Origin: Polynucleobacter bastaniensis
Lineage (GTDB): Bacteria; Pseudomonadota; Gammaproteobacteria; Burkholderiales; Burkholderiaceae
Direction of reading: 5' to 3'
Assembly (NCBI RefSeq): GCF_018882205.1
Contig: NZ_JACVOU010000006.1
Coordinates: forward strand, 1 to 64,000
DNA: 64,000 nucleotides
In this document: piece after piece, positions 53,776-62,226 of the stretch
How the letters are laid out: each line of letters opens with the position of its first letter
Numbering within the stretch: position 1 is the stretch's first letter
Made by a program: the position numbers and the translations under genes
The notes under the pieces: generated by a model
What the model was told of the DNA's origin: nothing
Seen by the model: only the letters and a program-made list of their open reading frames with translations
Database searches by the model: none

Positions 53776-56601
53776 ATGACTGATTTTGCCGCCCAAATTG
53801 AATTTCTAAAGCAGCACTCCAGCTACGCACAACGTTGGCTCAATTCTCGTCCTGAGTGGGTTGATTGGCTTCGTTCTCAGGGTACCCAAAAAGTGGATTT
53901 GATTGGAATCCGGGATCTATTGAGTCCTTGCCAAGATGCTTTAGCTGCCCCTGAGCAAGATGAGGCTCAGTTTATGGCGGATCTGAGGCTGGCAAGGCAA
54001 CACCTCATGCTCTGGATTGCCTTTCGAGACCTCAATGGCCTGGCCGATCTTGGTGAGGTAACTCAGGCATTGAGTCATTTTGCTGAGGAGGCAATAGCTC
54101 TTACGATTGCCTATATTCGAGAAGATCAGCAGCGTCGTTTTGGCCTGCCTTGGAGCCGGGTCACGGATTCAGAGATGCCTTTAATGGTCGTGGGTATGGG
54201 CAAGCTGGGAGGGTTGGAGCTCAACCTTTCTTCTGATATCGACCTGATCTTTTTATATGAACACGAAGGTGATACTCAGGGTGGACCTAAGAGCCTGTCA
54301 TATCACGAGTGGTTTGTGCGCATGGGCAAGCGTCTGATTAAATTATTGGCTGAGCATGACGCCAATGGTTTTGTATTTCGGGTGGATATGCGCCTGAGAC
54401 CCAATGGAGATTCTGGACCCCTAGTCTGTAGTCTCGATATGCTTGAAGAATATCTATTGGTACAAGGAAGGGAGTGGGAGCGCTATGCCTGGATTAAGGG
54501 CAGGTTAATCTCACCTTTACCTGATTCATCCTCCTTTGCTCATTGCGAGCGTGAGCTCGATCAACTGATTCGTCCTTTTGTTTATCGCCGCCATTTAGAT
54601 TACGGTGTGATTGCTTCCATCCGTGAATTGCACCGGCAGATACAGCATGAAGCCGAGAAGCGCTCGTCCAATCATCATGGTCGATCTAGGGATATTAAGT
54701 TGGGCCGCGGCGGCATCCGTGAAATTGAATTCTTGGCGCAAATGTTTCAATTGATGCGTGGCGGTACGGATCCGCGCTTTCGCATTCGGCCTACTCTAGA
54801 GGTATTGGAGTTAGTAAAGCAGAAAGACATTTTGCCCGCTAAAGAGGTTGATGATTTAAAGGCAGCTTACGTTTACTTGCGTCGCTTAGAGCATCGGATC
54901 CAGGTTTGGGAGGATCAGCAGACACACTATTTGCCTGAGGATGAGGGTCCTCGTGCTCGTTTGGCAGCGAGTATGGTCGGCCCTGATCAGATTCAAGATC
55001 AAGCGCGTTTTTTATCTGAGCTCGACCAACACCAAACGGCAGTAGCTCAGTATTTTGAAAAAGCTTTTGTACTCGATGATGCTGCGCGCTTAGATAATGC
55101 CTCCTTGCCAGCAGGCTGGGAGCCTGACTCCACCCTGTTCCCAGAGTCTACGGCCCGTTGGTTGGCTTGGGCTGATAGCTCTAAGCAAAGACAGTTACCA
55201 GAAAAAAGCAGGATCATTTTCAACAACCTGATTCGCAAGGCTGCAGAGAACTTGCAAGTGGATCAGCCTGTTGTGATTAGCGCAGATCAAACCTTGCTAC
55301 GTTTTTTTGATTTGTTAGAGGCAGTTGCGAGGCGTAGCGCCTATCTATCCATCTTGTCTGAATATCCTCAAGCACTATTGAATGTATTGGCTTTACTTAA
55401 GACCTCTCAATGGGGCGCGCAATATTTAACTCGGCACCCCCATCTCTTAGATTACTTACTTAACTCTCGTACTGAGAAGGCGCTGATTGAAAATCCAGAG
55501 CAGTATTGGCAGGAAGTAAAAGCTACCTTAGATATGCGTCTTGATGATGTGATGGCAGATGGTGATGGCTCAGAGCAGGCGATGGATATTTTGCGCATCA
55601 CCCATCACACTGAAACCTTTATCACCTTGCTCGCAGATTTAGGAATTGGCATGGATCACGAGCTTTCGGTAGAAAAGGTGAGTGATCATCTATCTGCTTT
55701 AGCAGACCTGATATTACAGACCACTTTTGAGCGGGTATGGCCTGGCGTTGCCCAGAAGTTTGCATTGCCGCTAGATACGACTGCGCCATTCGCAGTGATT
55801 TCTTATGGCAAGTTGGGTGGTAAAGAGTTGGGCTATGCCTCTGACTTAGACTTGGTTTTCTTATATCAGGCCGAAGCAACTGATCTAACTGCCCAAGAAA
55901 TTTATGCGCTACTCGCTAAGCGGATGATTAACTGGTTAACCGCCTATACATCAGCTGGCAGCTTATTTGAAATCGACACACGTCTTCGTCCAAATGGTTC
56001 TGCCGGATTCTTAGTGACCAATGCCGATGCATTTAAGAAATATCAGATGCGTGAGGGTGACAACGCTGCATGGGTTTGGGAGCATCAAGCTCTGACGCGA
56101 GCTAGATTCTCGGCAGGATCAAGAGTAGTTGAAGAATTCTTTGATAGCGTGCGATTTGATGTTTTAAGTCAGAAGCGTGATGTTGGACAACTGCGCCATG
56201 AGATTTTGGAAATGCGTCGCAAAGTTCATGCTGGACATCCAAACCCTAGCGCTGACTTTGATTTGAAGCATGATGCCGGTGGTATGGTGGATATTGAATT
56301 TATCGTGCAGTTTTTAGTTCTGGCATTCTCAAGCACCCATCCACAGCTGATTGGTAATTTGGGAAACATCGCTTTACTTCGGATTGCTGGAGAGGCAGGA
56401 TTAATTCAAGCTGCAATAGCACAAGAGGTAGGAGATGCCTATCGCTTACTTCGGGCGCGTCAGCATCGCTTGCGTTTAGATGGTGCAGAAAAGACGCGGG
56501 TAGATTTGGGGCTTGAGCCACAATTGGTTCAAGCAAGAGATATGGTTCTGACTTTATGGCAAGAAATATTTTTGGCCCCTTCGGACACAAAATCAGCTTA
56601 G
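53776..56601 (+). CDS. glnE: Glutamine synthetase adenylyltransferase/adenylyl-removing enzyme
   Basis: Adenylylates and deadenylylates glutamine synthetase in response to PII and glutamine. The 941-residue protein has two nucleotidyltransferase domains. The N-terminal (deadenylylation) domain has GMGKLGGLELNLSSDIDLIF (about 139-160); the C-terminal (adenylylation) domain has YGKLGGKELGYASDLDLVF (about 677-696). Both keep the metal-binding DxD. Linker helices lie between and an HD-like helical C-terminus follows each. The stop overlaps the convergent recN by 4 bases. Confidence 0.96.
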   Translation: MTDFAAQIEFLKQHSSYAQRWLNSRPEWVDWLRSQGTQKVDLIGIRDLLSPCQDALAAPEQDEAQFMADLRLARQHLMLWIAFRDLNGLADLGEVTQALSHFAEEAIALTIAYIREDQQRRFGLPWSRVTDSEMPLMVVGMGKLGGLELNLSSDIDLIFLYEHEGDTQGGPKSLSYHEWFVRMGKRLIKLLAEHDANGFVFRVDMRLRPNGDSGPLVCSLDMLEEYLLVQGREWERYAWIKGRLISPLPDSSSFAHCERELDQLIRPFVYRRHLDYGVIASIRELHRQIQHEAEKRSSNHHGRSRDIKLGRGGIREIEFLAQMFQLMRGGTDPRFRIRPTLEVLELVKQKDILPAKEVDDLKAAYVYLRRLEHRIQVWEDQQTHYLPEDEGPRARLAASMVGPDQIQDQARFLSELDQHQTAVAQYFEKAFVLDDAARLDNASLPAGWEPDSTLFPESTARWLAWADSSKQRQLPEKSRIIFNNLIRKAAENLQVDQPVVISADQTLLRFFDLLEAVARRSAYLSILSEYPQALLNVLALLKTSQWGAQYLTRHPHLLDYLLNSRTEKALIENPEQYWQEVKATLDMRLDDVMADGDGSEQAMDILRITHHTETFITLLADLGIGMDHELSVEKVSDHLSALADLILQTTFERVWPGVAQKFALPLDTTAPFAVISYGKLGGKELGYASDLDLVFLYQAEATDLTAQEIYALLAKRMINWLTAYTSAGSLFEIDTRLRPNGSAGFLVTNADAFKKYQMREGDNAAWVWEHQALTRARFSAGSRVVEEFFDSVRFDVLSQKRDVGQLRHEILEMRRKVHAGHPNPSADFDLKHDAGGMVDIEFIVQFLVLAFSSTHPQLIGNLGNIALLRIAGEAGLIQAAIAQEVGDAYRLLRARQHRLRLDGAEKTRVDLGLEPQLVQARDMVLTLWQEIFLAPSDTKSA

Positions 56602-58268
56602 TTTTGCTCTAGTAGCTCCCGAGCGTGTCGACGTGTCGTGTCGGTAATCGTTGCTCCACCCAGCATGCGCGCAACTTCCTCTACTCGCTCAGGCCTTCCA
56701 AGCGGCATGACCTGAGAGAGAGTTTTATCGCCGGCCTGAGATTTACTGACTTTGAGGTGGTGATTGCCTTGCGCAGCCACTTGTGGCAAGTGGGTCACAC
56801 ACAGAATTTGATGAGACTGGCCAAGCTGACGCAATAGCTTCCCAACGGTCTCTGCGACAGCGCCGCCAATGCCGGCATCGACTTCATCAAATATCAGAGT
56901 GGGTGTAAATGAGGCCTTGCTAGTGATAACGCTAATAGCTAAGCTAATACGAGCTAATTCACCACCGGATGCTACTTTTGCCAATGAACGTGGAGTGCTT
57001 CCAGCATGGCCTGCAACTAGAAACTCAATTTGCTCAAGACCATGAGCGCCACCTTCGGCCAAAGGTAGCAAAGCAATTTCTAATTGTCCGCCTGCCATCG
57101 ATAGGTCTTGCATTGCAGTGGTAACTTGCTTGCCTAAATCTAGCGCAGCCTTGCTACGTTTTTGTGAGAGTTGCTTTGCTTGCTTGAGGTAGGCAAGCTC
57201 TTCTTGTTTCACCCTCTCACGTAAAGCTTCTATATTTTGAGAGGCGGTTAATGCCTCTAAGCGTTCGGTAGTGTCTAAAAGAAGCTTTGGCAAGTCATCC
57301 GCTTCGGTGCGGTATTTTCTGGCTGCACCATGAAGCGCTTGCATGCGCTCCTCCACCTCGCTGAGACGTGCAGGATCTAAGTCGAGTTTTTGCAAATAAC
57401 GGTTAAGGCCATGGACCGCCTCATCAATCTGAATTTGGGCTGACTCTAAGGCTTGGCTGATATCACTGAGTGCGGAGTCATGCTCTGCTAGGGTGCTGAT
57501 ATTGGCGCTAGCTTTAGAGAGGGTGGACTCTACAGAATTGTCTGCGTCGCTCAGAGCATCAATTGCTTCTTGACAGCCACTTATAATTTTTGCGCCATTA
57601 GCTAAGCGTGCTTGCTCACCTTGAATGGTGGCCCATTCACCTTCTTGCGGGGAGAGCTCAGTGAGTTCCTCTAATTGCCACTCCAAATGCTCACGCTCGC
57701 GTTCAATATCTTGCCCAGCATTTTCAGCTTGCTCGAGTTTGCGACGCGACTCATTCAGGGTTTTGAATAATTGGGAGACCTCAGTAACCAGATCTAGGTG
57801 ATTGGCATGGCGATCCAGTAGTTCGCGTTGCGCGCCACCTTTAAGCAATAGTTGATGTGCATGTTGACCATGAATATCCACTAACTGATCACCTGCTTCT
57901 CGCAGTTGCGCCAAGGTTGCTACGCTACCATTAATGAAAGCGCGGCTTCTGCCATTGGCCTCGACAGTTCTTTTCAGTAAAAGACTTTGTCCACCATCTT
58001 CCAGTGGAAAGCTTTGCTCATCTAGCCATTGATTAAAATGTTCAATTTGCTGTGGATCAATTCGAAAGAGGGCGCTAATTTCTGCGCGGCTGCAGCCTTC
58101 ACGAATTTGGCTACTATCTGCTCGTTCGCCCAATACCAAGCTGAGAGCATCTAAGAGGATGGACTTACCAGCACCTGTTTCACCGGTCAAGACTGTAAAG
58201 CCGGAGGAAAAGTCTAGCTCTAGCTGGTCAACAATGACAAAGTCGCGAAGCGATAGTGTTTGAAGCAT
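56598..58268 (-). CDS. recN: DNA repair protein RecN
   Basis: SMC-like ATPase in double-strand break repair. The 556-residue protein has Walker A GETGAGKSILLDALSLVLG near residue 31, a central coiled coil (about 150-380), the signature VASGGELARISLAI and Walker B LIFDEVDAGIGG. It lies 26 bases after nadK, the same order seen in many proteobacteria. No LexA box is obvious in the short spacer. Confidence 0.96.
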   Translation of the reverse strand: MLQTLSLRDFVIVDQLELDFSSGFTVLTGETGAGKSILLDALSLVLGERADSSQIREGCSRAEISALFRIDPQQIEHFNQWLDEQSFPLEDGGQSLLLKRTVEANGRSRAFINGSVATLAQLREAGDQLVDIHGQHAHQLLLKGGAQRELLDRHANHLDLVTEVSQLFKTLNESRRKLEQAENAGQDIEREREHLEWQLEELTELSPQEGEWATIQGEQARLANGAKIISGCQEAIDALSDADNSVESTLSKASANISTLAEHDSALSDISQALESAQIQIDEAVHGLNRYLQKLDLDPARLSEVEERMQALHGAARKYRTEADDLPKLLLDTTERLEALTASQNIEALRERVKQEELAYLKQAKQLSQKRSKAALDLGKQVTTAMQDLSMAGGQLEIALLPLAEGGAHGLEQIEFLVAGHAGSTPRSLAKVASGGELARISLAISVITSKASFTPTLIFDEVDAGIGGAVAETVGKLLRQLGQSHQILCVTHLPQVAAQGNHHLKVSKSQAGDKTLSQVMPLGRPERVEEVARMLGGATITDTTRRHARELLEQN

Positions 58269-58294
58269 GCTTTAGCGTACCAAAAAATTCGACA

Positions 58295-59200
58295 TCAGAA
58301 TGTCGATGGATACTCATTCCAATGTAACTTCTCGCGCAAGGTTTTGTAGTCACTGTGGCTGCGAGGGTGAAGTAGGGTGATGGTTTTTTCGGATTGACTG
58401 ACTTCAATGATGTCACCGGATTGCAAATGCGTTTGTGATTGCATGTCAAAGTTCACAATGACTTCTCTGCCATCAACTACCTCAATGCTCACCAGAATAT
58501 CTTGCGGTAAGACAATGGGACGATTAGATAAAGAGTGTGGCGCAATCGGCGCCAATAGAATTCCGGCGACCCGCGGATGCAGAATCGGTCCGCCAGCGGA
58601 AAGGGCATAAGCTGTTGAGCCGGTAGGGGTGGACACAATTAAGCCATCTGATCGCTGGTTATACATAAATGAACCATTGACGCGCACTGCAAGCTCTACC
58701 ATCCCTGATATTCCAGAGCGATTAACTACAACATCATTGAGTGCGAGGGCTTGATTAATTTTTTTGCCATCACGTATCACCACGGCATCTAGTAGCGTTC
58801 TGGAATCGGCTTCGTAGTCACCAGCGATAATTTGCGGCAAAACTGTATCAACATGCTGAATGGGGATGTCGGTCATATAGCCCAAGCGGCCCATATTGAT
58901 GCCAACGAGGGGAACATTACTGCCGGCTAGTTGACGCCCAATTCCCAGCATTGTCCCGTCACCACCTAAAACTACTGCTAAATCGATGGCTCCCGCAAAT
59001 TCCTCTACTTTTTTGATCGGATAAGCGCTCAGGCTTAAGTGGCTTGCGGTGGCGCTTTCAACGAAGACCTCACAGCCTTGCTGGCCAAGTAACGTTGCCA
59101 GGTCCTTAAGGCGCTCTTGCATGCCGTCAGCCTGATATTTGCCGACAAGCGCAACCCGGCTAAAAGCCTTTTTGCTGGAATTTGGGGATGGGCTTAACAT
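58295..59200 (-). CDS. nadK: NAD kinase
   Basis: Phosphorylates NAD to NADP in the cytoplasm. From ATG 59200 it has 301 residues and the usual N-terminus (RVALVGKYQADGM). The conserved GGDGT is at 79-83 with catalytic D81; further motifs are GINMGRLGYMTDI, LNDVVVNR and SDGLIVSTPTGSTAYALSAGGPI. The frame is open to 59275, but that start lies within the divergent hrcA coding region. A 37-base spacer separates it from hrcA. Confidence 0.96.
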   Translation of the reverse strand: MLSPSPNSSKKAFSRVALVGKYQADGMQERLKDLATLLGQQGCEVFVESATASHLSLSAYPIKKVEEFAGAIDLAVVLGGDGTMLGIGRQLAGSNVPLVGINMGRLGYMTDIPIQHVDTVLPQIIAGDYEADSRTLLDAVVIRDGKKINQALALNDVVVNRSGISGMVELAVRVNGSFMYNQRSDGLIVSTPTGSTAYALSAGGPILHPRVAGILLAPIAPHSLSNRPIVLPQDILVSIEVVDGREVIVNFDMQSQTHLQSGDIIEVSQSEKTITLLHPRSHSDYKTLREKLHWNEYPSTF

Positions 59201-59237
59201 ATAACGATTAAACCATACGCATAAAATCCCTTCCACC

Positions 59238-60260
59238 ATGGACGATCGTTCCCGCGCCTTACTGAAAACCCTCATCGAGCGCTATATCGAAGAGGGGCAG
59301 CCTATTGGCTCACGCACCCTATCTCGATTCTCCGGATTGGACCTTTCTGCGGCCACAATTCGCAATGTCATGGCTGATTTAGAGGAAATGGGCTTGGTTA
59401 CCAGCCCCCATACCTCAGCTGGTCGTATCCCAACCCCAAGAGGCTATCGCATCTTCGTGGATACGATGGTGACTGTTCGTCCCCTAGAGGAAATGGCTGC
59501 CCGTGAGATGGAAAAGGGGCTATTGCCAGACTCACCCCAAAGGGTGTTGAACTCCGCTGCGCAAATTCTCTCTAATTTGACCCATTTTGCCGGGGTGGTG
59601 ATGACGCCTAAGCGGGCCCAGGTCTTTAAGCATATTGAATTCTTAAGGCTTGGCGAGGGCAAAATCCTGCTCATCATGGTGACCCCTGAGGGCGATGTTC
59701 AAAACCGCATTCTCCCCACCTCCCAGGACTACAGCCCAAGTCAGCTAGTTGAAGCCGGAAATTACATTAATGCTCAGTTTGCTGGCAAGAGTTTTGCAGA
59801 GGTACGTGCACACCTTGCCTCGGATTTAGATAACTTGCGAAGCGATATCTCGGGGCTGATGGCTCTGGCATTGCACAGTGGTGTCAGTGATTACGGTATG
59901 GGTCAAGGAGATATGCTGCTATCCGGTGAGCGGCGCTTGCTCAATGTTGGCGATCTCAGTACGAATTTGGATAAGCTGCGCAAGATGTTCGACATGCTGG
60001 AGCAAAAGTCGGTCCTCATGCAGTTGTTGGACGTCTCTAGTCATGCCGATGGCATTCAGATTTTTATTGGCGGCGAAAGTGATTTATTGCCTTATGAAGA
60101 TTTGGCGGTCATCAGCGCACCTTACAGCGTAGATGGTCAGATCGTTGGAACTCTTGGCGTCATTGGCCCCACTCGCATGGCATACGATCGAGTGATTCCG
60201 ATTGTTGACATTACCTCTAAGTTGTTATCAGGCGCATTGAGTGCGCCAATCAGTTCTTAG
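59238..60260 (+). CDS. hrcA: Heat-inducible transcription repressor HrcA
   Basis: Binds CIRCE operators and represses class I heat-shock genes, with activity maintained by GroEL. The 340-residue protein has an N-terminal winged HTH (about 1-75) with [39 protein letters not shown] and [24 protein letters not shown]-like dimerisation domain follows. The only CIRCE I find in the window is before groESL. There is no CIRCE in the 37 bases before hrcA itself, so it does not seem autoregulated. hemH follows after 15 bases. Confidence 0.97.
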   Translation: MDDRSRALLKTLIERYIEEGQPIGSRTLSRFSGLDLSAATIRNVMADLEEMGLVTSPHTSAGRIPTPRGYRIFVDTMVTVRPLEEMAAREMEKGLLPDSPQRVLNSAAQILSNLTHFAGVVMTPKRAQVFKHIEFLRLGEGKILLIMVTPEGDVQNRILPTSQDYSPSQLVEAGNYINAQFAGKSFAEVRAHLASDLDNLRSDISGLMALALHSGVSDYGMGQGDMLLSGERRLLNVGDLSTNLDKLRKMFDMLEQKSVLMQLLDVSSHADGIQIFIGGESDLLPYEDLAVISAPYSVDGQIVGTLGVIGPTRMAYDRVIPIVDITSKLLSGALSAPISS

Positions 60261-60275
60261 TAAAATTTATACCTT

Positions 60276-61400
60276 TTGGCTCTCTTTAACAAAGACGGAT
60301 CTTCCTTGAATCAAAATCCCCACTTACGCCCCTCTAAGACAGCAGTGTTATTGCTCAACTTGGGTACTCCTTCTGCTCCAACAGCTAAGGCAGTCAGAGC
60401 CTATCTCAAAGAATTTCTATCTGATCCACGCGTTGTAGAAATCCCCCGCATTATTTGGTGGTGTATTTTGAACGGTATTATTTTGCCGATTCGGAGTGGT
60501 GCTTCCGCAAAGAAGTACGCCTCTATTTGGTTGCCAAAACTAGGCTCACCTCTGATGCATTACTCCCGCCTACAAGCAAAAGAGTTGGGTGAGAAATTCG
60601 CAGATCACGGTCAAGTCGTATTGGTAGATTTAGCCATGCGTTATGGCGAGCCTTCAACGCAACAAGCCTTGGAGGCTTTGCAGGCACAGGGTATGGAGCG
60701 ACTATTGCTACTGCCGCTGTATCCACAATATTCGGCAACTACTACTGCGTCGAGTTTTGATGAAGTGTTTCGCGTACTGGGTACTTGGCGCAATCAACCC
60801 GAGTTACGTTTGGTTAAGTATTACCACGATAACCCTGCCTATATTTCAGCATTACATGATCAAGTACTTGGCGCATGGGATAAAGATGGCCGCCCAGATT
60901 TTGCTGCAGGTGATCGCTTTGTAATGTCTTTCCACGGCCTACCCAAGCGCAATTTAATGAAGGGCGACCCCTACCATTGTGAGTGCTTGAAAACCGGCCG
61001 CCTGCTTGGCGAGTCATTAGGTTTAGTGCCTGGACAATACTTGGTTACTTTTCAATCCCGCTTTGGTAAGGCAGAGTGGCTCAAGCCTTACACGGCTCCG
61101 ATGATTGAAGAGTTGGGTAAGGCAGGTTGCAAACGAGTCGATATTTTTTGCCCAGGATTTCCGGCGGATTGCTTAGAAACTTTAGAAGAGATTGCGATGG
61201 AAGCACGTGAGATCTTTTTGGAACATGGCGGTAAAGACTACCGCTACATCCCTTGCTTAAATAGTAATCCAAAGTGGATCGATGCCATGTACGACATTGC
61301 TCAGCAGCATCTATCTAGTTGGAGTTTAGGTGTTGAGTCCAATGCGGTGTTGCAGGAGCGCGACCGCTTGGCTGAGTTAGCTAAAGCGAAGATTGCTTAA
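60276..61400 (+). CDS. hemH: Ferrochelatase
   Basis: Inserts ferrous iron into protoporphyrin IX, the last step of heme synthesis. The protein has the N-terminal AVLLLNLGTPSAP, YLKEFLSDPRVV, the catalytic His in FVMSFHGLPKRN and the acidic C-terminal motif FCPGFPADCLETLEEI. The full frame (374 aa) starts at TTG 60276; no ATG is available near the conserved N-terminus. A second TTG at 60306 has GACGGA 6 bases upstream and would give 364 residues, making it a serious alternative. It follows hrcA closely. Confidence 0.94.
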   Translation: MALFNKDGSSLNQNPHLRPSKTAVLLLNLGTPSAPTAKAVRAYLKEFLSDPRVVEIPRIIWWCILNGIILPIRSGASAKKYASIWLPKLGSPLMHYSRLQAKELGEKFADHGQVVLVDLAMRYGEPSTQQALEALQAQGMERLLLLPLYPQYSATTTASSFDEVFRVLGTWRNQPELRLVKYYHDNPAYISALHDQVLGAWDKDGRPDFAAGDRFVMSFHGLPKRNLMKGDPYHCECLKTGRLLGESLGLVPGQYLVTFQSRFGKAEWLKPYTAPMIEELGKAGCKRVDIFCPGFPADCLETLEEIAMEAREIFLEHGGKDYRYIPCLNSNPKWIDAMYDIAQQHLSSWSLGVESNAVLQERDRLAELAKAKIA

Positions 61401-61411
61401 AGTTAGGCGCA

Positions 61412-61439
61412 CTTGAAATTGCCTGAATTGGCCCCATAT
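61412..61439 (+). promoter_or_regulatory. Sigma-32-type heat-shock promoter of grpE
   Basis: -35 CTTGAAA at 61412-61418, 13-base spacer, -10 CCCCATAT at 61432-61439. This is a complete match to the sigma-32 consensus CTTGAAA / CCCCATNT. The start site would be about 40 bases before grpE. Confidence 0.92.
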
Positions 61440-61482
61440 TGTTGAGAAGTAGCCATCCTGATAGAAAAGTGAATTTGCACCT

Positions 61483-62043
61483 ATGACCCAAGAAAATCAA
61501 AATCCATCTCCTGAGCAAGAAAATACTGCTGCCGATCCTCAGGCTGGAACTGGTCCTGAAGCCGCTTCTGCCGAGGCTGAAGTAAAAACTCCAGAGCAAG
61601 AAATTGCGGAGTTAAATCAAAGGCTCACCGAGATGCAGGATAACTACCTCCGCGCAAAGGCCGAAGGTGAAAATATTCGCCGCCGTGCCGTCGAAGATAT
61701 CTCAAAGGCGCATAAGTTTGCGATTGAAAGTTTTGCTGAGCACCTCGTGCCGGTGACAGACAGTCTGTATGCAGCTCTAAATGCAGAGACCGTAGATGCC
61801 AAAGCCTTTAAAGAAGGTTTAGAGATCACCCTAAAACAGCTACTATCCGCCTTTGAAAAAGGTCGTTTGACTGAGCTTAATCCTGCTGTAGGTGACAAGT
61901 TCGATCCTCACCACCATCAGGCTATTGCTTCAGTCCCTTCGGACCAAGAGGCTAATACCGTGGTTTCCGTCTTACAAAGGGGTTATTCCATTGCGGATCG
62001 CATTTTGCGCCCAGCCTTGGTAACTGTGAGCGCGCCTAAATAA
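61483..62043 (+). CDS. grpE: Nucleotide exchange factor GrpE
   Basis: Releases ADP from DnaK. The 186-residue protein has a disordered acidic/Gln-rich N-terminus (1-40). A long helix (about 41-85) has [30 protein letters not shown]. The C-terminal beta-domain has [20 protein letters not shown] and [23 protein letters not shown]. It has its own heat-shock promoter upstream and a terminator downstream, so it can be expressed as a single gene. Confidence 0.97.
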   Translation: MTQENQNPSPEQENTAADPQAGTGPEAASAEAEVKTPEQEIAELNQRLTEMQDNYLRAKAEGENIRRRAVEDISKAHKFAIESFAEHLVPVTDSLYAALNAETVDAKAFKEGLEITLKQLLSAFEKGRLTELNPAVGDKFDPHHHQAIASVPSDQEANTVVSVLQRGYSIADRILRPALVTVSAPK

Positions 62044-62100
62044 GGTATTAAAAGTCCCTAAAAAACCCCTAAATGGAGTTTTTGGGGTCAAAAAAGATAA

Positions 62101-62124
62101 AAAAGGCAGAAATCTGCCTTTTTT
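62101..62124 (+). terminator. Rho-independent terminator after grpE
   Basis: GGCAG (62105-62109) pairs with CTGCC (62114-62118) around AAAT. The stem is extended by A/T pairs and followed by TTTTTT. A second, imperfect hairpin of ACCCC/GGGGT (62065-62088) lies just upstream. Confidence 0.88.
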
Positions 62125-62135
62125 GCTTTTGAACC

Positions 62136-62163
62136 CTTGAATTTCTCTTCTTCGACCCCATTT
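62136..62163 (+). promoter_or_regulatory. Sigma-32-type heat-shock promoter of dnaK
   Basis: -35 CTTGAAT at 62136-62142, 13-base spacer, -10 CCCCATTT at 62156-62163. It differs from consensus at one -35 base. The spacing equals that of the grpE promoter. The leader would be about 57 bases. Confidence 0.9.
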
Positions 62164-62226
62164 ATTCCTTATTGAATTATTCGCAGTTTGACGAAATTAC
62201 ATGTAACTTAATTTTTTGGAGCCATT

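Noticed and set aside
59201..59275. Upstream extension of the nadK frame
   Set aside because: It would overlap the start of divergent hrcA and adds residues not conserved in NAD kinases.
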